The notes: generated by a model from the sequence alone, not told the origin. A DNA stretch of 64,000 nucleotides from Pseudomonadota bacterium (GCA_023435725.1 JAEYRD010000149.1:6489-70488); one strand, 5' to 3'. Counted from the stretch's first letter, positions 7,824-16,860 are shown. Program-made: numbers and translations.

Positions 7824-7982
7824 GACGCATCTCGGTCGGCAGCAGTCCATCGTACGTCTTCTTCCGGTTGAAATAAGGCGCCTGGCAGATCCCCGTCTTG
7901 CGGCAGATGAGCTACGGGTATGCCCTCAGCCCTGTCTGAGAATGAACGCCTTCTGGGCATCCGAGAATTTGGACGCTTTCAT
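7824..7982 (-). pseudogene. IS3-family orfA, 5' fragment split off by IS66
   Basis: From the ATG at 7980-7982 (minus strand) the reading is KASKFSDAQKAFILRQG, then an in-frame TGA caused by a small deletion. The neighbouring frame continues with residues matching IS3-family OrfA (ICRKTGI, then TYDGLLPTEMRR) up to the IS66 end at 7823. The rest of the gene is at 5150-5265. The frameshift shows that the element was dead independently of the IS66 insertion. Bases 7983-8087 hold no gene. Confidence 0.8.
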
Positions 7983-8087
7983 CGTCTTCGCTCCTCCAGC
8001 CGGCCTCAGATCAAAGGTGTTGCAGGACTCTCAGATGAGCGCGGATAGCCTCAATTTGGCTGACAGCTTCAATTGAGGGCGCGGTCG

Positions 8088-9122
8088 TCAGATGCCCTTT
8101 CTCATTACGCGATAACGAGCAATTTCTTCGCGGCTGCGTCGGACGGCGGCGGTGAGCAAAGAGCCTGGCATCCACCGACTTCGACGGCCACGTTGTTGGC
8201 GTTCGCGCAGCCCCGACCATTCTGGTAATGAGACAGCAGAAGGATAGGTTGCCATTGCGAACTCTACCAATGTTGCCTCCATTTCGTCATCGACCCGATC
8301 CCGGTCATAAGCCCGACATGCGCGATCCAGCGCTTCGGCAGCCAGCGCACGTCGGGCAGTGGTCTCAAGTCGGCCGGCATTGTGCAGGCGATCTCCGGCG
8401 ATAGACAAAGCGCTGATGAAGGCTTCGCGCCGTCCGACCAGGTCCGTCATCAGACCGGAGTTGACAGTACGTTGCATACTATTTGGATGCACCCGATAGT
8501 AGCCCTGATCGATGCCGTTAATGCGCCCGACATCCGCTCTCGCCGAGAGCCGCAACCACATCTCAAGGTCCGAGGTATGAGCTAGATTCGGATTATATCC
8601 GCCAATGTCGCGTAAGAGCGAACTGCGGATCACGACTTCGGGCTGGCTGATGCAATTCACCCCGAGGCGGCAGCGGAGTGCAAACCACTTGTTACCTGGC
8701 CAAATGGTCCAGCGTGGGCGTCCCCAGCGCGGTCGTCGCGGCACGTTGCCAGAAAAGTGACGTGGCCGACCGTATACGAACCCGACGTTGGGATGTCGCT
8801 CCAACAGCTCCACCGAACGCCTGAGCGAACCTGGCGGAAGCAGATCGTCCGCATCCAGCTTGACGAAATAGTCCCCGGATGTCTCGTCAATTCCCCGATT
8901 GACCGCCGGAATCATCCCGATATTTTTCGGTAGAGAGATCACTCGAACCCTGGGATCCTGATCGGAAACCGCAAGAGCGACTTCAGCGCTGTGATCGGTC
9001 GATCCATCATCAATCACCAGTGCATGAACTTGCACGCCCTCTTGCGAGAGCACGCTTCGGAGGCAAGCCTCTAGAAAGTGTCCATAGTTGTAGCACGGAA
9101 TAACGACATCAACTCTAACCAT
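8088..9122 (-). CDS. Family 2 glycosyltransferase
   Basis: The 344-residue protein opens with the GT-A fold signature MVRVDVVIPCYNYGHFLEAC, then VIDDGSTD and the metal/nucleotide-binding KLDADD at residues 88-93. A C-terminal region of about 130 residues (R-rich, no clear membrane segment) follows. It is a cytoplasmic or membrane-associated transferase that would add one sugar to the lipid-linked repeat unit. It is a paralog of the next gene upstream (9192-10190): both share PCYNYG.FL.AC and DYF..L.ADD. The linkage and donor are not predictable. Its 3' end faces the insertion-sequence region. Confidence 0.88.
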   Translation of the reverse strand: MVRVDVVIPCYNYGHFLEACLRSVLSQEGVQVHALVIDDGSTDHSAEVALAVSDQDPRVRVISLPKNIGMIPAVNRGIDETSGDYFVKLDADDLLPPGSLRRSVELLERHPNVGFVYGRPRHFSGNVPRRPRWGRPRWTIWPGNKWFALRCRLGVNCISQPEVVIRSSLLRDIGGYNPNLAHTSDLEMWLRLSARADVGRINGIDQGYYRVHPNSMQRTVNSGLMTDLVGRREAFISALSIAGDRLHNAGRLETTARRALAAEALDRACRAYDRDRVDDEMEATLVEFAMATYPSAVSLPEWSGLRERQQRGRRSRWMPGSLLTAAVRRSREEIARYRVMRKGI

Positions 9123-9191
9123 GCGACCCTCGTCTGCAATCGACTGCCTGCCAATGTTCCGCCGGCGTGCGGCGGCGAGCCACTAGGGAGT

Positions 9192-10190
9192 TTAGAACGC
9201 GCTGCCCTTTGGTTTTCGGAATCGCGCCGTTGCCTCCGCCAAAACCGACCGTGCCCAATCCTGACCAGCGGCGCCAGGTATCTTCAGTATCTGCCAAAGC
9301 GGAGGGAAATAACGGAGCCGGTGATCGATATCCATGGCGCAGCGTATCAGCTGAGCCCCCGGCTTGATCTGGCCTCGTCGAATCAACCCAATGCCGTGAC
9401 GGAATATGCGCGCGGCCAGTGTTCGACGCGCCACGGCTCGCAGGCTGCGCGGGTTAGAGATACGATCGTTGTATTCATCGAAGAAGCTGTCGAACGCCAG
9501 CTGAACCTGCCGATAGTCCGAGAGCATCGAGGTAAAATACGCGTTAGACATTGCGGCTGCATGTTTTCGGTATATAGCCTGCACTGCATCTATGCGAGCG
9601 ACCGAGCCATTCGCGGCGAAACGGAGCCACATCTCCATATCGCCGGCGTGCGGCAATGGTTTCCGATAGCCGCCGATCGCCTTTTGCACATGGGTTCGAG
9701 CGATAGTTGTCGGTGTCGGAACAAAGTTCGTTGCCGTGGCGCACATCTCGGCAATAAGATCGCGACGGGTCCAGGAATAAGTTTCCGTAGGATCGATAAC
9801 CGGCGCTGGAAGTTCGTCGAACCAGGCGATGCAATCGCCATAGGTGAGAACGACGTCAGGGTTTGCGTCCATCACCTCGATCGCCCGTTGGAGAGCTCCG
9901 GGAACCAGCATGTCGTCCGCAGACAGCAGCAGAAAGTAATCGGCCGACGCGGCCGCGATTCCTTCATTGTATGTCTCGATATGCCCGCAGTTCCGCGAAT
10001 GTGCAATGACGCTCACACGGGGATCGTCTTGAGCCAGTGTTCTCGCTACTGAAACCGAATTATCGGTTGATGCGTCGTCGATGATCAACACACGAAGATC
10101 GGCGATGGATTGATTGAGGACGCTTGCCACGCATGCTGCAAGGAAACGGCCATAGTTGTAGCAGGGAACGACGATATCGACTTTGGCCAT
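9192..10190 (-). CDS. Family 2 glycosyltransferase
   Basis: The 332-residue protein starts MAKVDIVVPCYNYGRFLAAC and has LIIDDASTDNS and the SADD motif at residues 90-93 in place of the classical DxD. The middle region (HAGDMEMWLRFAANG) is the acceptor-side motif found in many GT2 enzymes of exopolysaccharide loci and matches TSDLEMWLRLSARA in the neighbouring paralog. It is on the same strand as, and 69 bases upstream of, the 8088-9122 gene, so the two are probably cotranscribed after a tandem duplication. The sugar specificity is unknown. Confidence 0.88.
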   Translation of the reverse strand: MAKVDIVVPCYNYGRFLAACVASVLNQSIADLRVLIIDDASTDNSVSVARTLAQDDPRVSVIAHSRNCGHIETYNEGIAAASADYFLLLSADDMLVPGALQRAIEVMDANPDVVLTYGDCIAWFDELPAPVIDPTETYSWTRRDLIAEMCATATNFVPTPTTIARTHVQKAIGGYRKPLPHAGDMEMWLRFAANGSVARIDAVQAIYRKHAAAMSNAYFTSMLSDYRQVQLAFDSFFDEYNDRISNPRSLRAVARRTLAARIFRHGIGLIRRGQIKPGAQLIRCAMDIDHRLRYFPPLWQILKIPGAAGQDWARSVLAEATARFRKPKGSAF

Positions 10191-10275
10191 ACTCTACCTG
10201 CCTCTGCCAGTTCAAAAGCCGGATCGCTGACGTTCTAAGGAGCGTGAACACCAATGCGTTTGATACGATTTGCGA

Positions 10276-11415
10276 CTACGGTTGGAATGCCTCTATTAAG
10301 GTATCGGCAACCAGCTCCTGATCGGACTCGCTCATCTGCGCATAAAGCGGCAACAGGAGTGTGCGATCTTGCGCAAGTTCGGACTGACGCAACTCATGGC
10401 GCTGCTTGGCGCTCGCGTAGGGCGGCTCCCGGTGCGAACACATGATGCCACGGCGGGTTGCGATACCCCGATCGAGCAATTTCTGCATCACCGTCCGTTG
10501 GTCCACGTTGCCCGGCAGGCGCACGCAGTAGCTTTGCCAGTTGGAGCGGGCCCATTCCGGCTCGAATGGCAGGCTCAGGCCCTCGACGTTGCCGAGCAAT
10601 TCCGAATAGCGCGCGGCGATGCTCCGCCGGCGGGCCACGATGTCTGACAGCTTCGTCAGCTGCTTGCGTCCGACCGCAGCCTGGATATCGGTCATGCGGT
10701 AATTGAAGCCGACGGCAAGATAATCTTCGAAAATCACTTGGGCGGACCCGTGCCGCACCGTGTCCGGGACGCTCATGCCGTGCTGGCGGAGGAGCCTGAA
10801 TTTGCGGTCGAGCTCGGGATCCGAGGTGGTGAGCATCCCGCCTTCGCCGGTCGTGATCACCTTGCGGGGGTGGAAGGAGAAGCACGCGATCCGACCATGG
10901 GGTTTTCCGATCTGGTCCCAACCGCCGTCCATGCGGATCTGGCTGCCGGCAGCGCAGGCGGCGTCCTCGATCAAGACGAGGCCGTGGCGATTGGCGATCG
11001 CAACGAGCGCTGCGAGTTCGCAAGGCATCCCCATCTGGTGGACGGCGATGATCGCGCGAGTGCGGGACGTGATCGCCTCGGCCACACGCTCCGGATCGAT
11101 ATTGTAGGTGTCCGGGTCGATGTCGACGAAGACAGGAGTAGCTCCGCAATATCTGACGCAATTGGCGGTCGCGATAAAGGAGTGGCTGACCGTGATGACC
11201 TCGTCGCCAGGTCCGATATCGAGTGCGACCAGAGCAAGGTGCAAGGCGGTCGTGCAGTTGGATACGGCGCACGCATGGGGTGCGCCGACCAGCGTCGCAA
11301 AGTCGCGCTCAAAGGCCGCCACTTGGGGGCCTTGCGAGACCCAGCCGGAAAGCACGGCCTCTCGGGCGGCTTCGGCCTCTTCATCAGCGAGGAGTGGCAG
11401 CGCGATCGGGATCAC
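10276..11415 (-). CDS. DegT/DnrJ/EryC1 sugar aminotransferase (PLP)
   Basis: I place the start at the GTG at 11415, which overlaps the stop of the epimerase gene (GTGA) and gives VIPIALPLL, the normal family N-terminus; a start at 11475 would run 60 bases into the neighbour. The 379-residue protein has NCTTALHLAL, the IEDAACAAG motif (D151) and the PLP-binding Lys at residue 185 (FHPRKVITTGEGGM). Such enzymes transaminate a 4-keto or 3-keto nucleotide sugar; the FHPRK context is common in the GDP-perosamine synthase and 4-amino-sugar group. Coupling to the epimerase suggests that the two act on the same sugar. Confidence 0.88.
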   Translation of the reverse strand: MIPIALPLLADEEAEAAREAVLSGWVSQGPQVAAFERDFATLVGAPHACAVSNCTTALHLALVALDIGPGDEVITVSHSFIATANCVRYCGATPVFVDIDPDTYNIDPERVAEAITSRTRAIIAVHQMGMPCELAALVAIANRHGLVLIEDAACAAGSQIRMDGGWDQIGKPHGRIACFSFHPRKVITTGEGGMLTTSDPELDRKFRLLRQHGMSVPDTVRHGSAQVIFEDYLAVGFNYRMTDIQAAVGRKQLTKLSDIVARRRSIAARYSELLGNVEGLSLPFEPEWARSNWQSYCVRLPGNVDQRTVMQKLLDRGIATRRGIMCSHREPPYASAKQRHELRQSELAQDRTLLLPLYAQMSESDQELVADTLIEAFQP

Positions 11416-12416
11416 GAGACGACCGCATCTTGCTGACGAGCGGCAGAGATCGACGTGCGTTCGGCACGCCACCACTTCACGAGGTCGGCGAGGCCCTGTT
11501 CGAGCGGAATAGTGGCCCGGAAACCGAGCTTTCGCTCCGCATGCTCCGTCGATGCCAGCCGGCGCGGCACGGGATTGATCGAGCGCTCAGGCCCGAACTC
11601 CGGCGTCAGGTTGCGGTGGCCCATGACCGAAGCAAGTGCATTCGCGAGCTGCACCAGGCTGGTTTCAGTTCCGCTGGCGACGTTGAAGACGTCGTCCGTG
11701 ACCCGAGCCCGGGCTCCGAGGATATTGGCGCGTGCGACGTCGCGAACATGGATGAAATCCATGGTCTGCTGGCCGTCACCGAAGATGATCGGCGGCAGTC
11801 CCGCTTCAAGCCGCTCCATCCAGCGGATCAAGACCTCGGTGTAGCGGCCGTAGATATCCATGCGCTCGCCGTAGACGTTGAAATACCGGAACGCGACATA
11901 GTCGAGCCCATGCATGTCGTTAAAGGAGCGGAGCAGCCCTTCATTGAAGGCCTTGGCGGCTCCATAAAGGGTGCGGTTGTCGTAGGGGTTTTGCCGCTCG
12001 GTGGTCGGAAACGCTTCTGCCATGCCGTAGACGGATGCCGAGGAGGCGGCGATGACCTTCTCGATGTTGTGCTTGACGCACAATTCGAGCAGATCGAACG
12101 TGGCGTCCACCATGACTTCCTTGGCAAGGCGCGGCTCGGCGGCGCAATGGGTGATACGCAGGGCTGCCTGGTGGAAGACGATATCGGCCGCCTGGACGAG
12201 CGACGCCGTCAGCTTGCGGTCCCGAATATCGCCCTGGACCATGCGGACCGGTCCGCGGCTCATCGCCCGCTGGAGATTCTCCGGTCGCCCCCTGATCATA
12301 TTGTCGAACGCGACGATCTCGATGCAGTTCTCGTCGCATAGGAGGTCAACGATATGTGAGCCGATGAACCCGGCTCCGCCGGTGACCAGAATTCGTTTTC
12401 CCTTCAGATCAGCCAA
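11412..12416 (-). CDS. NAD-dependent nucleotide-sugar epimerase/dehydratase
   Basis: The 334-residue short-chain dehydrogenase starts at a TTG with GGGAG about 8 bases upstream. It shows the Rossmann motif VTGGAGFIGSH (residues 11-21) and the catalytic pair Y151 and K155 (LYGAAKAFNEG), with SSASVYG before it. This is the extended SDR family that includes UDP-glucose 4-epimerase, WbpP-like epimerases and 4,6-dehydratases. It overlaps the downstream aminotransferase by four bases. The substrate (UDP-GlcNAc, UDP-Glc or similar) is not decided by the sequence. Confidence 0.86.
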   Translation of the reverse strand: MADLKGKRILVTGGAGFIGSHIVDLLCDENCIEIVAFDNMIRGRPENLQRAMSRGPVRMVQGDIRDRKLTASLVQAADIVFHQAALRITHCAAEPRLAKEVMVDATFDLLELCVKHNIEKVIAASSASVYGMAEAFPTTERQNPYDNRTLYGAAKAFNEGLLRSFNDMHGLDYVAFRYFNVYGERMDIYGRYTEVLIRWMERLEAGLPPIIFGDGQQTMDFIHVRDVARANILGARARVTDDVFNVASGTETSLVQLANALASVMGHRNLTPEFGPERSINPVPRRLASTEHAERKLGFRATIPLEQGLADLVKWWRAERTSISAARQQDAVVS

Positions 12417-12488
12417 GGCGCTCTCCCGTTGTTGAGTCTATTGAACCGTGCCGAAAGCGGTCCTCATGAAGCCGGTCCTCCGCCGAGC

Positions 12489-13598
12489 CTAGGCAGCCTC
12501 GAGGAATGCGGATTTCTCCAATGCTGCCGCCACTTCGTTCACCTGTTCCGAGCGCAGCTCCGGATAGATCGGAAGCGAGAGGAATCGATTGGCCAGACTT
12601 TCGGTGACCGGGAAATCGCCGATGCGATAGTCGAGATTGGAGTATGCCTTCTGCAGATGGACCGGCACGGGATAATGAATGCCTACGCCGATGCCGGATT
12701 CCTGGAGCGCGCTCAGCACCTCGTCGCGGCGGGACAGGCCAACCGCATAGACGTGGTAGACATGTCGGCTGTGCGCGGGCGGCTGCGGTCTTGCAATAGG
12801 AAGCTTCGCCAGAAGACGATCGTACTGTGCGGCCAGCGATCGGCGCGCCTCTGTCCAGGATTCGATATAGTTCATCTTCACGTTCAGGACCGCGCCCTGG
12901 ATGCCGTCCATGCGATAATTGTAGCCGGCGACGACGTGGTTGTACTTGGCTTCCTGTCCCCAATCGCGCAGCAGCGACACCTTCCGCGCGAGCTCCGGCT
13001 GGCTGGTCACAACTGCCCCGCCTTCGCCATACGCTCCGAGATTCTTGCCGGGATAAAAGCTGAAGCAGCCGAAATCGCCGATCGATCCTGCGCGCCGTCC
13101 CTTGTATTCGGCGCCATGAGCCTGAGCTGCGTCCTCGATCACGACGAGTCCGCGCCGCCGCGCGATCTCCATGATCGGATCCATGTCGGCCATCAGGCCG
13201 TGCAGATGGACCGGCAGGATCGCCTTGGTCCGTGGCGTGATCGCTGCCTCGATGAGGGCTGGATCCATCGTCCAGGTGACCGGGTCGACGTCGACGAAGA
13301 CCGGCTTTGCGCCGCTATACAGCACTGCGGCGGTCGTCGCGACGAAGGTCATCGACACGGTAATGACCTCGTCGCCGGGGCCAACACCAGCCGCGAGCAG
13401 GGCCAGATGCAGCGCCGAGGTGCCGCTGTTGACCGCGCTGCAGTGACTGGCGCTGCAATAGTCGGCAAAGCGCTTTTCGAAGGTTGCGACTTCCGGACCC
13501 AGCACGAATTGCGTGCTCTCGATGGCACGCGCGACCGCGGCATCGACTTCCGGCTTGATCTGGTGGTATTGAGCTTTTAAATCCAAAAACGGTATCAA
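12489..13598 (-). CDS. DegT-family 3-aminotransferase, WbpE/FdtB-like
   Basis: The 369-residue protein starts at a TTG (13598). It has the family opening IPFLDLKAQYHQIKPEVDAA, NSGTSALHLAL, IEDAAQAHGA (D156) and the PLP Lys at residue 185 (FYPGKNLGAYGEGGAV). The FYPGKNLGA context and the LDLKAQY start are typical of the WbpE/QdtB/FdtB group, which aminate the C3 keto group of nucleotide sugars. An oxidoreductase of WbpB type (15811-16860) and an N-acetyltransferase of WbpD/FdtC type (13701-14249) lie upstream on the same strand, making a consistent 3-keto, 3-amino, 3-N-acyl route. This assignment is inferred from context and family. Confidence 0.88.
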   Translation of the reverse strand: MIPFLDLKAQYHQIKPEVDAAVARAIESTQFVLGPEVATFEKRFADYCSASHCSAVNSGTSALHLALLAAGVGPGDEVITVSMTFVATTAAVLYSGAKPVFVDVDPVTWTMDPALIEAAITPRTKAILPVHLHGLMADMDPIMEIARRRGLVVIEDAAQAHGAEYKGRRAGSIGDFGCFSFYPGKNLGAYGEGGAVVTSQPELARKVSLLRDWGQEAKYNHVVAGYNYRMDGIQGAVLNVKMNYIESWTEARRSLAAQYDRLLAKLPIARPQPPAHSRHVYHVYAVGLSRRDEVLSALQESGIGVGIHYPVPVHLQKAYSNLDYRIGDFPVTESLANRFLSLPIYPELRSEQVNEVAAALEKSAFLEAA

Positions 13599-13700
13599 TG
13601 TCTTGATCCTATTTGTCGGGCGTCCGGCCCGGTCGCGATCTATTATAAATTAAATGGATGAATATAATTAAATCAATCGTCGAACAAATGAAAAATATCA
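13599..13700. promoter_or_regulatory. AT-rich intergenic spacer
   Basis: About 100 bases between the acetyltransferase and the aminotransferase are strongly AT-rich (TATTATAAATTAAATGG, then ATAATTAAATC). They could hold an internal promoter or a nucleoid-protein site. No gene is present. Confidence 0.45.
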
Positions 13701-14249
13701 TCACCTGGAAGAGATTGATTTATTGGTAACCGGGTCGCGCTCCCAAGCGGTCAGGCGCGCCGCCTCGATGAGGGGGCCTGCCTTGGAGCTGGGGATGAGG
13801 CGAGCAGGCACGCCCGCGACGATCGCGCCGGCCGGAACATCCTTTGTGACCACGGCACCGGCACCGACAATGGCGCCGGCGCCAATGGTTATGCCGCACA
13901 CGATCGTCGCATTGGAGCCGATCGACGCTCCCTTGCCGACACGGGTCGGTTCGACGGTCCAATCGGCTGCGCCCTGAGGCCGGCCATCTACCGTTGTCGC
14001 CCTCGGATATTTGTCGTTGGTGAACATGACGCCATGCCCGATGAACACCTCGTCCTCGATGCTCACGCCTGAGCAGATGAAACTGTGCGATGAGATCTTG
14101 CACCGGGCGCCGATGTTCGCGTCAGCCTGCACCTCGACAAACGTGCCGATTCTGGTCTCGTGCCCGATCGAGCAGCCGTAGAGATTAACAAGGTCCGGAT
14201 GGAATATCCGTACGTCACGACCGAGTTGCACGTCCTTTGCAATGGGCAT
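13701..14249 (-). CDS. Hexapeptide N-acetyltransferase, WbpD/FdtC-like
   Basis: The 182-residue protein is almost entirely left-handed beta-helix: hexapeptide turns run from VNLYGCSIGHETRIG through GVSIEDEVFIGHGVMFTNDKYPRA to ITIGAGAIVGAGAVVTKDVPAG, ending IVAGVPARLI. The loop FIGHGVMFTNDKYPRA is the one found in WbpD, QdtC and FdtC, which acetylate the amino group of a 3-amino nucleotide sugar with acetyl-CoA. The 3-aminotransferase gene follows directly and a flippase gene precedes it by about 30 bases. Trimeric assembly is typical for the family. Confidence 0.88.
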   Translation of the reverse strand: MPIAKDVQLGRDVRIFHPDLVNLYGCSIGHETRIGTFVEVQADANIGARCKISSHSFICSGVSIEDEVFIGHGVMFTNDKYPRATTVDGRPQGAADWTVEPTRVGKGASIGSNATIVCGITIGAGAIVGAGAVVTKDVPAGAIVAGVPARLIPSSKAGPLIEAARLTAWERDPVTNKSISSR

Positions 14250-14277
14250 TGCACCTTCTCCAGGCTACACGAAAGTC

Positions 14278-15777
14278 TCAGCAAACATCGCGGTCTCCTT
14301 GGACCGCTGGAACCGGGGCGCGGCTCGTGGAGCGCCAGGCAGACACCAAGCGAGAGACGGGCGCCGTCAGCTCCGGCAGCAGCGGATGCTGCACCGCGAA
14401 TACAGCGGCGAGCCACATCGCAGCGGCGGACCCGCAGGCTACGAAAATGCCGGCCACCGGTCCGACCAGGCCGTACTCGACCAGCGATGCGCAGATCGCG
14501 ACCGTCACGCAGCAGCAGAGAGCGACTATGCCGCTCTTGTGCATCGCATGAACGAAATCGGCGAACCGCAGATCGAGATGCCGACCGACAAAGTAGATTG
14601 CCACCGCGGCCTGGAATGGCAGTGTCAGCATTGCCGATCCCGCCACGGCTTCGACGCCAAAGAACGATGCGACAAATATGATCACGAGAGACGGCGGCAG
14701 CGAGATCGCCGACGAGAGCAACGTGTCCCGGACGCTGCCAGCGGCAACCAGGACCGGGTATGTGAGGCAGGCCGCGAACAGCGACAGCTGAGCGATGCAG
14801 AGCAGGCGGACTAACGGAACTACTTCCAACCAGGATGGGCCGAGCCAGACGAGAATGATTGGCTTCGCCATCACCGCCATGAAGGTCAGAAACGGCCAAT
14901 GCAGCACAGTCAGGAGTGAGATCGCGTGGAGATAAAGTCGCTTGAGGTCCGCGCCGGCTTTGGTCTGGGCAAAGATGGCCGGCATGATCACCGGGCCAAT
15001 TACCTGGATCACGAGCTTGTCGAACACCTGGGTCAGATTGCAGGCGCGACTGTAAAGGCCGACCGTCGTGAAATCCAGCATCCGGGCAAGGAACAACTGT
15101 GGTGCTGAACTATAGAACACGTTGATGAGGACCACGCCGCTTGAATAGAGGCCGAACCTGACGACCTCGGGGTAGTCCTGCAACGACGGCCGGAAAATGC
15201 GCAGATCTCGTCGGGTTGCCATCAGATAGGTTGTCTGGACCATACTTCCGGCGATCATTCCCCAGATCGGCGCAAGATAGCTATAGCCCATCTTCGCGAG
15301 CACGATTGACACGCAGATCGTCGTGAAATTGCTGGCAAGATTGCTGGTCGCGACGACGCCGAACTGCATGTCCCGACGATACAGTGCGATGATCGTCGTC
15401 GAGAACGGGGTGATGATGAAATTGAGAACGGCAACCGCGATGCCAGTCGCCAGTCCATCAGCGCCGAGCGTCGATCCGACAACGCCGCCCAGCAGATAGA
15501 GAAGAAGCCCGATCGCGGCGGACAGGCCAAAAGTAATGGTAAAGGCGGTCCTGACGTTAACTTCTGACAGGGAGTCTTTCTGAATGAGATAGTTGGCGCC
15601 GCCGAACTCCTGGGAAGAGGCGGAGAACACCGACGTGATCGCGAGCACGACCGCATAGATGCCGAACTCCTTGGGAGTCAGCAATCTCGACAGAATGCCA
15701 ATCGAGACAAGGAACAGCAGCAGGCTCGCGTAACGCTCGAGCGCCGAAAAGAAGATCGAACGTTGCACAGCGTTCAT
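14278..15777 (-). CDS. Wzx-type polysaccharide flippase
   Basis: The 499-residue protein has about 12-14 hydrophobic segments and opens MNAVQRSIFFSALERYASLL, followed by LSRLLTPKEFGIYAVVLAIT. This is the N-terminal signature of the polysaccharide-specific transport (PST/WzxC-like) flippases. It should move lipid-linked repeat units across the inner membrane, upstream of the polymerase-type protein encoded at 2188-3591. It lies between the WbpB-like and WbpD-like genes on the same strand, and the close spacing suggests an operon. The C-terminal tail is short and basic. Confidence 0.9.
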   Translation of the reverse strand: MNAVQRSIFFSALERYASLLLFLVSIGILSRLLTPKEFGIYAVVLAITSVFSASSQEFGGANYLIQKDSLSEVNVRTAFTITFGLSAAIGLLLYLLGGVVGSTLGADGLATGIAVAVLNFIITPFSTTIIALYRRDMQFGVVATSNLASNFTTICVSIVLAKMGYSYLAPIWGMIAGSMVQTTYLMATRRDLRIFRPSLQDYPEVVRFGLYSSGVVLINVFYSSAPQLFLARMLDFTTVGLYSRACNLTQVFDKLVIQVIGPVIMPAIFAQTKAGADLKRLYLHAISLLTVLHWPFLTFMAVMAKPIILVWLGPSWLEVVPLVRLLCIAQLSLFAACLTYPVLVAAGSVRDTLLSSAISLPPSLVIIFVASFFGVEAVAGSAMLTLPFQAAVAIYFVGRHLDLRFADFVHAMHKSGIVALCCCVTVAICASLVEYGLVGPVAGIFVACGSAAAMWLAAVFAVQHPLLPELTAPVSRLVSAWRSTSRAPVPAVQGDRDVC

Positions 15778-15810
15778 CGCGAGCCTTCGCAGCTATAGGC
15801 CGGCACGACC

Positions 15811-16860
15811 TCAGGCAATCGCTCTGACGCGCTCCGGAATCCTCCGCAGCTGCTTCAGCCGGACCGGGCGGCCGTGATCGGCAATCGAACGCGATGCCGC
15901 TTCCAGCACCTCAATGACCCGCAGGCCCGACAGGCCATTGGAAACCGGCGAAGCGCCGGTGGTCACGCATTCCACGAAGTGCTGGACTTCCGTTAGCAGC
16001 GCCTCCTTCGTGGAGATATTGGGCGCCCACATGTCGCCGGCCCGATATCCGATCCGGAATTGGTGTGAATTCTCGGCTTGCGCGTTCAGCGTGATGCCCT
16101 TGTCGTAGACCTTGATCTTCTCGGTGGGCTCAAGGTCGTTATAGGCGATCATCTTCTTGCTGCCGCCGATGAACGTCTGACGCACCTTGACAGGGGAAAG
16201 CCAGTTGACGCTGACATGTGCAACGCATTTGCTCTCGAAGAACAGCGTGATGTGCGCCATGTTCTCGGGCGAGCCGGCTACATGGCACGACCCCGTCGCC
16301 GAAACCGCAACAGGATCCTCTTCAAGGAGATATTGGATGATGGAGATGTCGTGGACCGCGAGGTCCCAGATCACGTTCACGTCGCTCTGGAACAGACCGA
16401 GACTCGATCGCGTGCTGTCGTAATAGAAGATTTCTCCGAGCTGGTCCTGCTGCAGGAGCTCCCGGATCTTCTGCACCGCCGGGGTATAGAGGAAGGTGTG
16501 GTCGACCATCAGCGTCAGGCCACGCCGATCAGCTTCGTCGACGAGGTGACGCACCTGGTCGGATGTCGGGGCAAGCGGCTTCTCGACCAGCACATGCTTT
16601 CCTGCATTCAGCGCTGCGAGGGCCAGCTCATAGTGGGTATGAACGGGCGTTGCGACCGCTATGGCGTCGACCTCCGGATTACGCAGAAGCTCCCTGAAAT
16701 CCGATGTCGTTGTAATTCCGGGGTGGCGGCGTGCGCAGGTGGCCAGCTTTTCTGCATCGAGATCGCTGACGCCGACAACGTGCGACGACTCGCTGCTCGC
16801 AAAATTGCGGACGAGATTCGGGCCCCAGTATCCATATCCGACAATGCCAATTCCGATCAT
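15811..16860 (-). CDS. Gfo/Idh/MocA oxidoreductase, WbpB/WlbA-like
   Basis: The 349-residue enzyme has an N-terminal Rossmann motif (GIVGYGYWGPN, residues 5-15), the EKP catalytic motif at 93-95 (HVLVEKPLA) and WDLAVHDISIIQYLL, typical of the C-terminal alpha/beta domain of the UDP-N-acetylglucosaminuronate 3-dehydrogenase group (WbpB/WlbA). Those enzymes oxidise C3 so that a WbpE-type enzyme can aminate it. The presence of WbpD-like and WbpE-like genes in the same run supports this reading. No WbpA-type 6-dehydrogenase is in the window, so whether the sugar is a uronic acid is open. Confidence 0.84.
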   Translation of the reverse strand: MIGIGIVGYGYWGPNLVRNFASSESSHVVGVSDLDAEKLATCARRHPGITTTSDFRELLRNPEVDAIAVATPVHTHYELALAALNAGKHVLVEKPLAPTSDQVRHLVDEADRRGLTLMVDHTFLYTPAVQKIRELLQQDQLGEIFYYDSTRSSLGLFQSDVNVIWDLAVHDISIIQYLLEEDPVAVSATGSCHVAGSPENMAHITLFFESKCVAHVSVNWLSPVKVRQTFIGGSKKMIAYNDLEPTEKIKVYDKGITLNAQAENSHQFRIGYRAGDMWAPNISTKEALLTEVQHFVECVTTGASPVSNGLSGLRVIEVLEAASRSIADHGRPVRLKQLRRIPERVRAIA

